64,000 bases of DNA from an uncultured bacterium (lineage in GTDB: Bacteria; Bacillota; Clostridia; Lachnospirales; Lachnospiraceae), in NCBI GenBank assembly GCA_947383005.1, contig CANDBT010000005.1, forward strand, positions 1-64,000. Direction: 5' to 3'. Below, one piece after another: positions 18,847 to 27,679 of this stretch. Below the pieces are notes generated by a model that saw only the letters and a list, made by a program, of their open reading frames with translations, was not told the DNA's origin and did no database searches. Positions within the stretch are counted from its first letter, which is position 1, and every line of letters starts with the position of its first letter. A program made the position numbers and the translations under genes.

Positions 18847-20199
18847 ATGGAACGATTGATCTTGAATAAGCTGCTGGATTGGAAGAATTCAACTTACCGC
18901 AAACCGCTAATCTTAAAGGGTGTGCGTCAGGTGGGTAAGACTTGGGTCCTCAAAGAATTCGGCAGACGTTATTATGAAAATACAGCCTACTTTAACTTTG
19001 ATGAAAACGAGGAATACAAGCAGTTTTTTGAGACCACCAAAGATGTAGATCGCATTTTACAGAATCTAATGCTGGCAAGCGGCCAGAAGATCGTGCCAGA
19101 AAAGACGCTCATTATCTTTGACGAGGTGCAGGACTGCCCCAAGGTTATCAACTCCATGAAGTATTTCTGTGAGAATGCCCCGCAGTATCACATTGCCTGT
19201 GCCGGTTCTTTGCTGGGGATTGCCTTGGCGAGGCCAACCTCCTTTCCGGTGGGCAAAGTCAACTTCATGCAGATCGATCCTATGACCTTCATGGAATTTC
19301 TGCCCGCCAACGGCGACGAAAATCTGGCCAAATATCTGGAGAGCATGGATACCATTGAGCCGATTCCTGATGCCTTTTTCAATCCGCTCTATGAGAAATT
19401 GAAGATGTACTATGTTACAGGCGGTATGCCGGAACCAGTGCTCATGTGGACGGAAGCACGAGACGTTTCTGCTATGCAGGAAGCCCTTTCCGGGATCATC
19501 GGTGCTTATGAGCGTGACTTTGCCAAGCACCCCAATATCAGCGACTTCCCGAAGCTCTCTATGATATGGAAGTCCATACCGTCCCAACTGGCAAGGGAGA
19601 ATAAAAAATTTATCTATAAGGTGGTTAAAGAGGGAGCACGAGCCCGGGAATATGAGGATGCTTTGCAGTGGCTGGTAGATGCCAGGCTGGTGCATAAAAT
19701 CTACCGCAGCACCGCTCCCGGTCTGCCGGTAGCTGCCTATGATGACCTGTCTGCATTTAAGATCTATCTGGTGGATGTAGGGTTGCTCCGCCGTCTGGCT
19801 CAGCTGGCTCCTACAGCCTTCGGAGAAGGCAATCGTTTGTTCACCGAGTTCAAAGGCGCACTGACTGAGAACTTTGTGCTACAGACCTTAATTACGCAGT
19901 TTGAAGTGATTCCCCGGTACTGGAGCCAGAATAATCCGCCCTATGAGGTGGATTTCCTTATCCAGCGGGAGAATGATATTTTCCCCATAGAGGTCAAGTC
20001 CGAGGCCAACACCACCAGCAAGAGCCTAAAGAAATTCAAGGAGCTGTTCCCGAATCAAGTCAAGCTCCGTGTGCGGTTCTCGCTGGACAATTTAAAGTTG
20101 AACGATGATGTGTTAAATATTCCACTGTTTATGGCTGACCAGACGGATCGGCTGATTGGACTGGCATTGGAACAACAACAAATTGACACACGTAATTAA
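18847..20199 (+). CDS. AAA ATPase with DUF4143 domain
   Basis: A 450-residue protein of the AAA_14-DUF4143 family. The P-loop is GVRQVGKT (about residues 25-32), Walker B is TLIIFDEVQD, and the C-terminal DUF4143 region has a PD-(D/E)XK-like stretch (EVDFLIQREN then FPIEVKSE). Such genes are abundant and often accessory in gut Clostridia; their role is not known, though a nuclease-like or mobile-element function is suggested by the fold. The ATG at 18847 follows GAAGGAG. It stands alone between repeat elements. Confidence 0.88.
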   Translation: MERLILNKLLDWKNSTYRKPLILKGVRQVGKTWVLKEFGRRYYENTAYFNFDENEEYKQFFETTKDVDRILQNLMLASGQKIVPEKTLIIFDEVQDCPKVINSMKYFCENAPQYHIACAGSLLGIALARPTSFPVGKVNFMQIDPMTFMEFLPANGDENLAKYLESMDTIEPIPDAFFNPLYEKLKMYYVTGGMPEPVLMWTEARDVSAMQEALSGIIGAYERDFAKHPNISDFPKLSMIWKSIPSQLARENKKFIYKVVKEGARAREYEDALQWLVDARLVHKIYRSTAPGLPVAAYDDLSAFKIYLVDVGLLRRLAQLAPTAFGEGNRLFTEFKGALTENFVLQTLITQFEVIPRYWSQNNPPYEVDFLIQRENDIFPIEVKSEANTTSKSLKKFKELFPNQVKLRVRFSLDNLKLNDDVLNIPLFMADQTDRLIGLALEQQQIDTRN

Positions 20200-20247
20200 C
20201 TCCTCAGAGAATCGTAGATATCCAATGCCCATAGACAATATATTTAC

Positions 20248-20465
20248 CTAGTACTGCATTGCGGAAATAACAGTGAATACAGTGCTTGATATTTTCGTCA
20301 TCTGTGCGTCTGCAAAGCGACGTTCTACACTCCGTTCCGGTCCTTGCTGAACAAGCACCACTGGCGCTTAGCAACGTAGCGGTGCCTACGTCTGGCTTTG
20401 CAGGCGTGCAGAGGGCGGAAATAGCGAGTGCCGAATTCACTGAAATTTCCGCAAGGTAGTACTAG
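20248..20465. mobile_element. CTAG-bounded MITE-like element, composite copy
   Basis: This 218-bp element starts CTAGTACTGCATTGCGGAAA and ends TTTCCGCAAGGTAGTACTAG. The two ends are inverted repeats with about two mismatches in 20. It contains the CTACACTCCGTTCCGGTC core. The left part matches 7213 onward and the right part matches 7470-7521 and 1-53, so it looks like a fusion of the two neighbouring elements at murA with the middle lost. Confidence 0.8.
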
Positions 20466-20485
20466 TGTGCTGACACATTTACATT

Positions 20486-20830
20486 TTGCTAAATGACTTG
20501 CCTGAATTTCCATCTGCTGCGGTGGCATCGTCGACTGGAAACAACGCAGTCCAATGGGAAATTAGACAAGGAGGTTTGGATGAATATAATTGTGTCAGTA
20601 CAATAGATTATAAACAATATCAGGTTTTCTGCGAAAATACACCTTCTGTATTTAGTCTCAAAAACGACGATTCCCGCATGAGGGAAATTTCGGACTTAGT
20701 ATCTCAGGTAACCTCCGGTAAGACTCCAGCATTGGATTTTCCGTGCTTGTTTTTGACTTACTTTGCTAATGCTTATTTTGGCATTGCACAGTACTGTCAA
20801 ATTGATGTGATATGCAGTGTTATTGAGTAA
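20486..20830 (+). CDS. Uncertain small ORF
   Basis: An open frame of 114 codons with no recognised domain. The best ribosome site (AAGGAGG before an ATG at 20580) leads in another frame to only eight codons, so the long frame is not well supported at its start. It may be a remnant of a gene broken by the adjacent repeat element. The rest of 20831-21114 is AT-rich and shows nothing clear. Confidence 0.2.
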   Translation: MLNDLPEFPSAAVASSTGNNAVQWEIRQGGLDEYNCVSTIDYKQYQVFCENTPSVFSLKNDDSRMREISDLVSQVTSGKTPALDFPCLFLTYFANAYFGIAQYCQIDVICSVIE

Positions 20831-21114
20831 ATTGAAGATAAGCAAACCCAGAAGTATGATGTAAATGGTTTGGTTTTTTTGCAGGGAGAATAGATTATAG
20901 GCATGTATAAAAGCATGGAGCGGGCAGTGTCCAAAGTTTACTAATTAAGTACTATGATATGGAATGATATGCTTTCTCATGTAAGGCATTAACATCAAGA
21001 AGCGTTCCTGTTAAATCATCATTTATAGATGTTAGATTCAGTAAATTACAAAATTTTTTTGTGAAATTGATGAAAAGTCCTTGACGACTTGTTTCTGGGA
21101 TAAGATTTGGCGGT

Positions 21115-21591
21115 TTATTGGTGTTCAGTAAGGAGCATAAATGTTTCCGGCAGATGGAAAATAGCCTCTTTTATAAATATCGGATAAAAGTATTCGTCTT
21201 TCAGCCGGCCAAATTCCAGCCATTCAAATGTGTGAGTGTGTTTTCCTTCATACATGGTAAATTTTGTACCTTTTAAGAGCAGGCCGGTATTGGAGATATC
21301 CATAAGAAAATAAATACATAGTTCATGATAATCTAAATCTTTGACGTCTTCGGTGAAAAATGCCTGATCCAGCCAAAGTGGGCGCACGATTGCGGGAGTA
21401 ATGGCAAGCTCCTCCTGGATTTCCCTGATTATGGCGTGTTCTGCGGTTTCCCCCATTTCGACCCTGCCGCCAGGCAGGTAAAAGTAAGGGGAGCATTCGT
21501 CGTGCATGGTCAAAATTTTGCCGTCTGAAATAATGATTGCACAAACCCGGTAATTAAACTTTCCTTTTTCCGTTTGAAAAGAAATATCCAT
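21115..21591 (-). CDS. NUDIX hydrolase
   Basis: A 158-residue pyrophosphohydrolase of the NUDIX superfamily, cleaving nucleoside diphosphates linked to another group. The Nudix box is visible near residues 46-68 as GGRVEMGE followed by REIQEEL, matching GX5EX7REUXEEXGU in all key acidic residues. The exact substrate is not predictable. The start follows an AGGAGG-like site on the minus strand (complement of 21596-21602). It is a single-gene unit. Confidence 0.9.
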   Translation of the reverse strand: MDISFQTEKGKFNYRVCAIIISDGKILTMHDECSPYFYLPGGRVEMGETAEHAIIREIQEELAITPAIVRPLWLDQAFFTEDVKDLDYHELCIYFLMDISNTGLLLKGTKFTMYEGKHTHTFEWLEFGRLKDEYFYPIFIKEAIFHLPETFMLLTEHQ

Positions 21592-21671
21592 TTTGTCCTC
21601 CTGTCGTGGTTATCCACAGGGCATATGTGTTTATGGAAGCTCTTCTGTACTTGCCCTTGTGGCTGTTTTTT

Positions 21672-21844
21672 TGCACAGGCCCGCACAGAGGAATATGCCG
21701 CTAAAGCGGCGTGCGGGCCGCGCGGCGAGTGGGGGAAGTAACCTCCCCCTACTCGATTGCGCAGACCCGCTATGGAAATTTGCTGCTGACGCGGCGTGCG
21801 GGCCACGCGGCGAGTAGGGGGAAATAGCCTCCCCTGCTCGATTC
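21672..21844. repeat. GC-rich CGAGTAGGGG repeat, two tandem copies
   Basis: Two head-to-tail units of about 86 bp (21672-21758 and 21759-21844). Each has GCRCAGRCCCGC at the left, a GCGGCGTGCGGGCC hairpin arm, then CGAGTRGGGG paired with CCCCTACTCG and a terminal GATT. Single copies lie at 30437-30524 and, inverted, at 49561-49648. No reading frame is supported. Confidence 0.75.
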
Positions 21845-21894
21845 GTCCGGACGGTTACTTATGCATACCAATTTTGCCTATCTGGCAAAAACTA

Positions 21895-21935
21895 TCCCAC
21901 AAAATCAGGCACAGAGAAGCTCTCTAAGCCCCGAT
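21895..21935. repeat. Short copy of the CAGGCACAAAGAG repeat
   Basis: CCCACAAAATCAGGCACAGA and the following GAAGCTCTC resemble the longer copies at 31040-31160, 34280-34390 and 41570-41655. Confidence 0.45.
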
Positions 21936-21944
21936 TCCCTGACC

Positions 21945-23096
21945 CTATGATTCCTGTGTCTCCTGTGTTTCCCGATGGAGAATCTCGATATAAGCTAAAA
22001 TCAGCGGCGCGACGCCTTTGGCTTCGTTTTTTACAATCGGCTCCCGCATATAATAATCAAAAGTGCCTTCCCGCATTTCTTTATTCCCGAGCCCGGCTAC
22101 CAGGCAGATGCCTCCAAGCTGCAGTTCCCCGTCTTCTTCAGAGAGATAAGTCCGGCAAATGCCGTCAAAAGCCTTTTTTCCATAAGAAAAATAAGATTCG
22201 TCCAAAAATCCCAGCCGGACGCTTTTCATGATTGCATAGGCGAAAATTGCCGATCCGGAGGTTTCCAGATAATTCGGTTTGATCCCGCCCCGGTTGACGA
22301 CCTGGTACCACATGCCGGTTTCTTCGTCCTGATAGGGCAGCATGGCGTCGATTAATTCTTTATAAATACGGTTCAGCTCTTTCTTTTCTTTTCCTAAACG
22401 GTCATCCGGCATGACATCCATCGTGTCAATCAATGCCATGGCATACCAGCCTAAAGCTCTTAACCAGAAGTTGTCAGATAAGCCGGTCACTTTGTCGCAC
22501 CAGAACATTTTCCGGGAGTCGTCATAGGCATGGTAGTAGAGGCCATTCAAGGGGTCGCGCATCAGGCGGTATACCTGCAAAAACTGCTGGTAGCAATCCT
22601 GGCAGCATTCTCCGTTATGGTAAGCCAGTTCATACTGCATATAGAACGGCTGAGCCATATAAAGGCCGTCCAGCCAGATTTGGTCGGGATAGATTTTTTT
22701 GTGCCAGAAATTGCCGGTGGAAGTGCGGGGCTGGGTGGCAAGCTGGCTGTATACGGTGTCGATAGCTTTGCGGTATTTTTTCTTGCCGGTTAATTCGTAT
22801 AGATCAAACAAGGTTTTACCGGCATTGACATTGTCCAGATTGTGTTCTTGCGGGTCATAGGAACGGATGGAACCGTCTTCTGACACAAAGTAGTCGATAA
22901 AGCTGTCTGCGAAAGCCAGGTATTCTTCCTTTTTGGTAATATGATACAATTCAATGATTGCTTTAATCATACATCCATCCATATAATTCCAGGAAGGTTT
23001 TGCGCCCTGTTTAATCTTTTCGATGTTCCAGACAGGCATCTGCGGGCTGCTCTTGGCCAGAAGCTGGCTGATGTAGCGGTCAAGAATTTTCATCAT
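21945..23096 (-). CDS. Unsaturated rhamnogalacturonyl/glucuronyl hydrolase, GH88/GH105 family
   Basis: This family hydrolyses unsaturated uronic acids from pectin or rhamnogalacturonan fragments made by lyases, usually in the cytoplasm. The roughly 382-residue protein has the (alpha/alpha)6-barrel landmarks: WNYMDGCMIKA near the start, QIWLDGLYMAQPFYM with the catalytic aspartate, and LRALGWYAMALIDTMD. No signal peptide is seen. The start is ATG at 23096 or 23093, just after GAAGGGAG on the minus strand. It is divergent from the sugar ABC operon, with operator-like sites between them, and fits a pectin-use locus with the GH28 gene. Confidence 0.9.
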   Translation of the reverse strand: MMKILDRYISQLLAKSSPQMPVWNIEKIKQGAKPSWNYMDGCMIKAIIELYHITKKEEYLAFADSFIDYFVSEDGSIRSYDPQEHNLDNVNAGKTLFDLYELTGKKKYRKAIDTVYSQLATQPRTSTGNFWHKKIYPDQIWLDGLYMAQPFYMQYELAYHNGECCQDCYQQFLQVYRLMRDPLNGLYYHAYDDSRKMFWCDKVTGLSDNFWLRALGWYAMALIDTMDVMPDDRLGKEKKELNRIYKELIDAMLPYQDEETGMWYQVVNRGGIKPNYLETSGSAIFAYAIMKSVRLGFLDESYFSYGKKAFDGICRTYLSEEDGELQLGGICLVAGLGNKEMREGTFDYYMREPIVKNEAKGVAPLILAYIEILHRETQETQES

Positions 23097-23123
23097 GATT
23101 CTCCCTTCATAAAAGTTACAAAA

Positions 23124-23167
23124 TACAAACGTTTGCAATTATAGAAATTCTACCATAAAAGCTGCAA
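23124..23167 (-). promoter_or_regulatory. Promoter and LacI-type operator of the GH105 gene
   Basis: On the minus strand TTGCAG (complement of 23162-23167) and TATAAT (complement of 23138-23143) are 18 bp apart. Immediately downstream lies the palindrome TGCAAACGTTTGTA (complement of 23124-23137), with the central CG typical of LacI-family operators. The likely binder is the LacI-type regulator encoded at 29413 (inferred). Confidence 0.65.
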
Positions 23168-23225
23168 AAATGATATTGTATACTTTACATAAAAAATATT
23201 CTTGTAAACTAGGCAATATATATAG

Positions 23226-23254
23226 TTGACAGATTAGGAATTCAGTGATATAGT
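23226..23254 (+). promoter_or_regulatory. Promoter of the sugar ABC transporter operon
   Basis: TTGACA (23226-23231) and TATAGT (23249-23254) are separated by 17 bp. The first gene starts 156 bp downstream of the -10, leaving a long leader with two operator-like palindromes. Confidence 0.75.
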
Positions 23255-23299
23255 AAAGATATCAAAAAAATATATACATATCTGTCGATGTTTTTGAAA

Positions 23300-23315
23300 T
23301 TGTAACCGCTTACAA
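23300..23315. promoter_or_regulatory. cre-like palindrome (catabolite control)
   Basis: TTGTAACCGCTTACAA is palindromic except at the centre. Its inner 14 bases fit the CcpA cre consensus TGWAANCGNTNWCA at every defined position. It lies about 45 bp downstream of the -10, a roadblock position. It could equally be bound by the local LacI-type regulator. Confidence 0.6.
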
Positions 23316-23346
23316 CTAGCAGATATGTATAATTTTTTAAAAATAT

Positions 23347-23362
23347 ATGCAAACCTTTGCAA
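23347..23362. promoter_or_regulatory. Second LacI-type operator-like palindrome
   Basis: TGCAAACCTTTGCA (23348-23361) has perfect six-base arms around CC and resembles the palindrome at 23124. It sits between the promoter and the first ABC gene. Confidence 0.5.
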
Positions 23363-23409
23363 AACTTTCAACCAGCAAAGGAGCATAATAAAAGAAGGGA
23401 GAGAATTTC

Positions 23410-24792
23410 ATGAAAAAACGTATCAGGCAAGCAGTGTCATTGGCTTTGGCCACAACCATGGTTCTGTCGTTGGCGGCATGCGGGGGAGGTTCTTCCGAAC
23501 CGACTACGGCTGCGTCAGCAGATTCCGGGAGCGGCACACCGGAGACGACTGCAGAGCCGGCCGCAGCAGAGGGCCTGACGGTCAATACCACAGATCCCAT
23601 TACTCTGACCTTTAGCTGGTGGGGCGGTGATGCCAGACATGAGGCCACGCAGAATGCGGTGAAGAAGTTTATGGAAAAGTATCCGAATATCAAAGTTGAG
23701 AACCAGTTTGCTGCATGGAGCGGCTGGGAAGACAAAATGAGCGCTTCCTTTGCTACCGGGACGGCGCCAGATGTGAATCAGATCAACTGGAACTGGATCA
23801 CTTCTTTCAGCTCGGACGGTTCCGCCTTTTATGATTTGAACAAAGTATCGGATATTTTGGATTTGAGCCAGTTCTCCGAAAGTTCCCTGGCTGACTGTAC
23901 GGTAGCAGGTGAGCTGCAGGGCGTGCCGATTTCCTTGACCGGGCGGATCTTCTACTGGAATAAAACCACTTTTGAAAAAGCCGGGCTGGAGACGCCCAAG
24001 AGCCTTGCTGATTTGATGGCAGCAGGTCCTGTTTTCCAGGAGAAATTAGGAGAGGAGTATTATCCCATAGCCCTTGGCGAATATGACCGGATGATCCTGA
24101 TGGTATTTTACCTGGAATCCAAATATGGCAAACCTTGGGTAGAAAATAACCAGCTCCAGTATTCGCAAGAAGAGATTGAGGACGGTTTGGAATTCATCCA
24201 GTCCCTGGAAGATAACCATGTGACTAATACCATCAAGGGTATTGCCGGTGACGGCGCCGATTCCCTGGATAAGAACCCGAAATGGATGGATGGCAGATAT
24301 GCGGGTATTTTTGAGTGGGATTCTTCTGCTTCCAAATTTGAAGGTGCATTAAATGACGGAGAAGAATTTGTCGTCGGTGAAGAGTTCGAGGATATGGGTG
24401 ATGCAAACGGAGGATATGCCAAAGTTTCCATGTGCTTTGCCATTTCAGAAACTACCGAGCATCCGGCTGAATGTGCTGCTTTGATTAATTTCCTGCTTAA
24501 TGAAGAGGAAGGCGCCGATATTATGGGTATTGAGCGCGGCATTCCCTGCTCTAAGGCCGGTCTTAAAGTCTGCGAGGATAAAGGGCTTCTGTCGGATAAG
24601 GTAGCCGAAGCCAATGCCAAGGTTCTGGCGTATGTCGGATTCCCGCTTGACCCCAAGTTTGAAGCGGCTGCCCTTAAGAACAGTGATGGTACATATTATG
24701 ATGTGATGGCTGGATTGAGCTATGAGGATTATGATGTGGAAGAAGCTGCGGAGCTCTTGATTGAAGGTATTGAGGACGTATTAAATAAGTAA
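23410..24792 (+). CDS. Extracellular sugar-binding lipoprotein of an ABC transporter
   Basis: A 460-residue family 1 solute-binding protein that captures an oligosaccharide outside the membrane. The signal sequence ends in the lipobox LAAC (Cys near residue 25), followed by a Ser/Thr/Ala-rich spacer. The mature part opens with the family motif ITLTFSWWGGDARHEA and contains MSASFATGTAPDVNQINW. The ATG at 23410 follows GAAGGGAG. Two permease genes follow; no ATPase gene is present, so a shared MsmK-type ATPase is presumably encoded elsewhere. The pectin-degrading neighbours suggest oligogalacturonide or rhamnogalacturonan fragments as ligand (inferred). Confidence 0.93.
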   Translation: MKKRIRQAVSLALATTMVLSLAACGGGSSEPTTAASADSGSGTPETTAEPAAAEGLTVNTTDPITLTFSWWGGDARHEATQNAVKKFMEKYPNIKVENQFAAWSGWEDKMSASFATGTAPDVNQINWNWITSFSSDGSAFYDLNKVSDILDLSQFSESSLADCTVAGELQGVPISLTGRIFYWNKTTFEKAGLETPKSLADLMAAGPVFQEKLGEEYYPIALGEYDRMILMVFYLESKYGKPWVENNQLQYSQEEIEDGLEFIQSLEDNHVTNTIKGIAGDGADSLDKNPKWMDGRYAGIFEWDSSASKFEGALNDGEEFVVGEEFEDMGDANGGYAKVSMCFAISETTEHPAECAALINFLLNEEEGADIMGIERGIPCSKAGLKVCEDKGLLSDKVAEANAKVLAYVGFPLDPKFEAAALKNSDGTYYDVMAGLSYEDYDVEEAAELLIEGIEDVLNK

Positions 24793-25009
24793 AGCAACTG
24801 TCAAAAACGCAGGAGTGATAAGGCTGTACAGGAGGCTTATGGTAACCCCCTTTCGTTTATGGCGGCGCCGGGGATTCCTGCATCCTCCGTCTGCTTTAAA
24901 GGTGTACCTTGCGGTTCGGCGAAAGCCGAACCGCCTGCTGCAAAGCAGCAAGAGCCAAGGAGTACCCGGAGGGGGGTATGGCAGGCAGCTTCCTGTAACA
25001 GGGGAAAAT

Positions 25010-25621
25010 ATGAAGAGGGAAAACGGGATGGATGGATTTCCTGACAGTGACAGGATACAAGAATTGCTGGATCAGGTAAGGATGGGAGATATTCCGAAAG
25101 ATAAAAGTATGCTGTTGACGGAGGGCCGGAAGCTTAGGGGTGTCGAAAGCAGCCATGAATTGTGGCTGTATATGCCTTTTTCTATGATGTGTGAGACGTA
25201 TTATGGGAATAAGGAGGGCTATCAGGATATTATCCGGCAATTTAGCCGAATCAAAGTTTGTGACTATGACCGGATGGTAAAAGGAGCCTGTGAGGGGAGA
25301 AAACAGGACAGCCGGGAATTGGCTTGGTTTTTGGCGGCATGTACAGACACATTGGAATTTACTTCCATGGAGATTTATGAGCATTACCGGTATTTAGCAG
25401 ATTTGATTCAGGCTACCGTGCGTATTTTGGCAAAAGAGTGCTGGCAGGGCGGCGGCATAGAGAGGACAGAGCGGGAGACGGCGGGGGTGTTTGCAGATGC
25501 CGTGCTGAAAAGCTGCCGCATGCGGGTGCTGCTTCGGGAAAAATACGAAGATTACGGGAGGGAGTTGTTGGCCCGCAGCCAAAAGAATAGTTACTGTCTA
25601 TCGCAGGATAGCAGGCGGTAA
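25010..25621 (+). CDS. Small protein between ABC genes, possibly a shortened GH88/105-like protein
   Basis: A 203-residue protein starting at ATG 25010 after AGGGG. It is not clearly recognised. The segments LLTEGRKLRGVESSHELWLYMPF, read in two pieces around the WLYMPF block, and AWFLAACTDTLEF followed by a helical IYEHYRYLADLI stretch, resemble parts of the GH88/105 barrel (WxD...PF and GWY..ALIDT). However, the protein is about half the family length and lacks the catalytic WLD motif. It might be a degenerate hydrolase or a separate alpha-helical family. It sits inside the transporter operon. The 215 bp before it hold GC-rich palindromes. Confidence 0.45.
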   Translation: MKRENGMDGFPDSDRIQELLDQVRMGDIPKDKSMLLTEGRKLRGVESSHELWLYMPFSMMCETYYGNKEGYQDIIRQFSRIKVCDYDRMVKGACEGRKQDSRELAWFLAACTDTLEFTSMEIYEHYRYLADLIQATVRILAKECWQGGGIERTERETAGVFADAVLKSCRMRVLLREKYEDYGRELLARSQKNSYCLSQDSRR

Positions 25622-25669
25622 CGGAAATTCCCCTTAACAAGGAAATTGTTTAATTAGGAGGAGTAAGGT

Positions 25670-26572
25670 ATGTCCAATAATAAAGGCTTTAAAAAGTGGA
25701 TGTCAGAAAACCTGGGAATGATGTTTATTCTGCCATGGCTGATTGGTTTTCTGATTTTCAAAGTATATCCATTTGGATCATCATTGATTTACAGCTTTAC
25801 GGATTATCATTTGTTTGATGGCATCCGGGAGTGGGGATTGATGAACTATGTGGAGATCTTTACAAAATCCAGAATTATTAAGGCGTTCAAGGTGACTTTT
25901 ACTTATGCGTTTATGACCGTGCCCTTGAAGCTGGCCTTCGCGTTGTTTATCGCATATATTCTGAATTTTAAAATCAAAGGCGTAAACTTGTTCCGTGTAG
26001 CTTATTATATTCCGTCGATTCTGGGCGGTTCCATTGCTATTGCCGTGTTGTGGAAGGCTATTTTTAAGAGCGATGGCATTGTCAATATGATTTTAGCTAT
26101 TTTTGGCATTAAGGGGCTGGATTGGTTGTCTGAGCCGGGGTATGCGCTGTTTATTATCTGTTTGCTGCGTGTATGGCAGTTTGGTTCTGCCATGGTAATT
26201 TTCCTGGCGGCCCTTAAAAATGTGTCCCAGGATCTTTATGAAGCGGCTTCTATCGACGGCGCTACCAAATGGAGGCAGTTTTTCTCCATTACCGTGCCGA
26301 TTATTACACCGGTTATTTTCTATAACCTGGTTACCCAGCTCTGTGAAGCGTTCCAGGAGTTCAACGGCCCGTATATTATTACAGCCGGCGGCCCGAGAAA
26401 TGCGACGACGCTGATTTCCCTGTTGATTTACAACAATGCGTTTAAGAGCTATGAAATGGGCTTGGCCAGCGCTCAGGCATGGTGCTTGTTCATTTTGGTC
26501 TGCACATTGACGGTAATCGCGTTTATCAGTCAGAAAAAGTGGGTTTATTATTCGGATGAAGACGGGAGGTAG
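25670..26572 (+). CDS. Sugar ABC transporter permease (MalF/UgpA type)
   Basis: A 300-residue inner-membrane permease with several membrane segments. The cytoplasmic EAA loop needed for ATPase docking is visible as EAASIDGATKWRQFFSITVP near residue 190. Conserved ITAGGPRNATTLI follows. The ATG at 25670 follows AGGAGG. It forms a heterodimer with the product of the next gene, six bases downstream. Confidence 0.94.
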   Translation: MSNNKGFKKWMSENLGMMFILPWLIGFLIFKVYPFGSSLIYSFTDYHLFDGIREWGLMNYVEIFTKSRIIKAFKVTFTYAFMTVPLKLAFALFIAYILNFKIKGVNLFRVAYYIPSILGGSIAIAVLWKAIFKSDGIVNMILAIFGIKGLDWLSEPGYALFIICLLRVWQFGSAMVIFLAALKNVSQDLYEAASIDGATKWRQFFSITVPIITPVIFYNLVTQLCEAFQEFNGPYIITAGGPRNATTLISLLIYNNAFKSYEMGLASAQAWCLFILVCTLTVIAFISQKKWVYYSDEDGR

Positions 26573-26578
26573 AATCGG

Positions 26579-27436
26579 ATGACAAGAGAGACAAGAAAAC
26601 ACGTAACCATGTTTTTTAGCTATGCAGTGTTGATTTTAGTCGGCGTCATCATGGTTTATCCTCTGCTTTGGATGATTGGTGCGTCGTTTAAGACGAATAA
26701 CGAGATTTTCAGCGGCATTGGTTTTATTCCCAAGAGCCCGACTTTTTCCGGTTATCAGAATGCCATGAAAAGCTATGGCGGCGATATTGATCTGATCAAG
26801 GCCATGATTAACACATATACGATTGTTCTGCCCAAAGTGCTGTTCACTATCGTATCAGCTACGGTTACGGCTTATGGTTTTGCCCGGTTTGAGTTTAAAG
26901 GGAAAAATATGCTGTTTGCGCTTTTGATGTCAACATTGTTTTTGCCCCAGGTAGTGCTAAATGTGCCTCAGTATATTTTGTTCAACAAGTTTGGATGGAT
27001 TAACCATCCCTGGTATCTGGCACTGATTATCCCTACGTTGTTTGCGACAGAGACACGTTTTGTCTTTATGCTGAATCAGTTCCTGAGAGGCATACCCAGG
27101 GAGTTGGAGGAGGCAGCCAAAATTGATGGCTGTAATGCTATCCAGACTTTATGGTATGTGATTGTGCCTATGCTGAAGCCATCCATTACTTCGGTTGCGT
27201 TGTTCCAGTTTATGTGGTCATCGAATGACTTTATGGGGCCGTTGCTGTATGTGAGCGCACCGTCCAGATATCCGGCGTCTATTTTCGTAAAGATGTCTAT
27301 GGACGCTGACAGCGGTTTTGAGTGGAACCGTGTGCTGGCGATGTCTTTGATTTCCATTATCCCGTCGCTGGTCGTGTTCTTCCTGGCGCAGGATTCCTTC
27401 GTTGAAGGAATATCGGCTGGTGGTGTAAAAGGTTAA
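26579..27436 (+). CDS. Sugar ABC transporter permease (MalG/UgpE type)
   Basis: A 285-residue permease partner of the preceding gene. The EAA loop appears as EEAAKIDGCNAIQTLWYVIVP near residue 180 (read as EEAAKIDGCN plus QTLWYVIVP), and the C-terminus ends AQDSFVEGISAGGVKG, typical of MalG-type subunits. The ribosome site GGGAGG lies at the 3' end of the preceding gene. A strong terminator at 27458 closes the operon. Confidence 0.94.
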   Translation: MTRETRKHVTMFFSYAVLILVGVIMVYPLLWMIGASFKTNNEIFSGIGFIPKSPTFSGYQNAMKSYGGDIDLIKAMINTYTIVLPKVLFTIVSATVTAYGFARFEFKGKNMLFALLMSTLFLPQVVLNVPQYILFNKFGWINHPWYLALIIPTLFATETRFVFMLNQFLRGIPRELEEAAKIDGCNAIQTLWYVIVPMLKPSITSVALFQFMWSSNDFMGPLLYVSAPSRYPASIFVKMSMDADSGFEWNRVLAMSLISIIPSLVVFFLAQDSFVEGISAGGVKG

Positions 27437-27457
27437 ACTGGTGTGCATAGAAAAGTT

Positions 27458-27487
27458 AAGGGGATTCTCGCTGGGGAATCCCCTTTT
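27458..27487 (+). terminator. Intrinsic terminator of the ABC transporter operon
   Basis: AAGGGGATTC (27458-27467) pairs with GAATCCCCTT (27476-27485) over an eight-base loop and runs into T residues. The remaining gap to 27679 shows only short imperfect palindromes. Confidence 0.9.
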
Positions 27488-27679
27488 CCCTTAAGCGCTA
27501 AATATTCACCCGTGCTGATCTGACGGCTTGCCTGTATGGCAATAAATTGCATGCAGGCAAACCATTGGACCACAACCGTACAGGCGGGAAAGTTTTGGCC
27601 ACGGTTCAGATCATGGCCGGAGGCGTAACCGTTCAGGGGTTAGCCGTCCGGCTGACAAGTATAAATTGAGGAGTAGGAA

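Noticed and set aside
20627-20640. TTCTGCGAAAA matching an arm of the recombinase sites
   Set aside because: Only one half-site is present with no second arm or spacer, so chance is likely; the same holds for the match near 46505.
21672-21844. Tandem units considered as a small CRISPR array
   Set aside because: Only two units, no constant spacers of 30-40 bp, and the units are themselves long hairpins with dispersed copies elsewhere.
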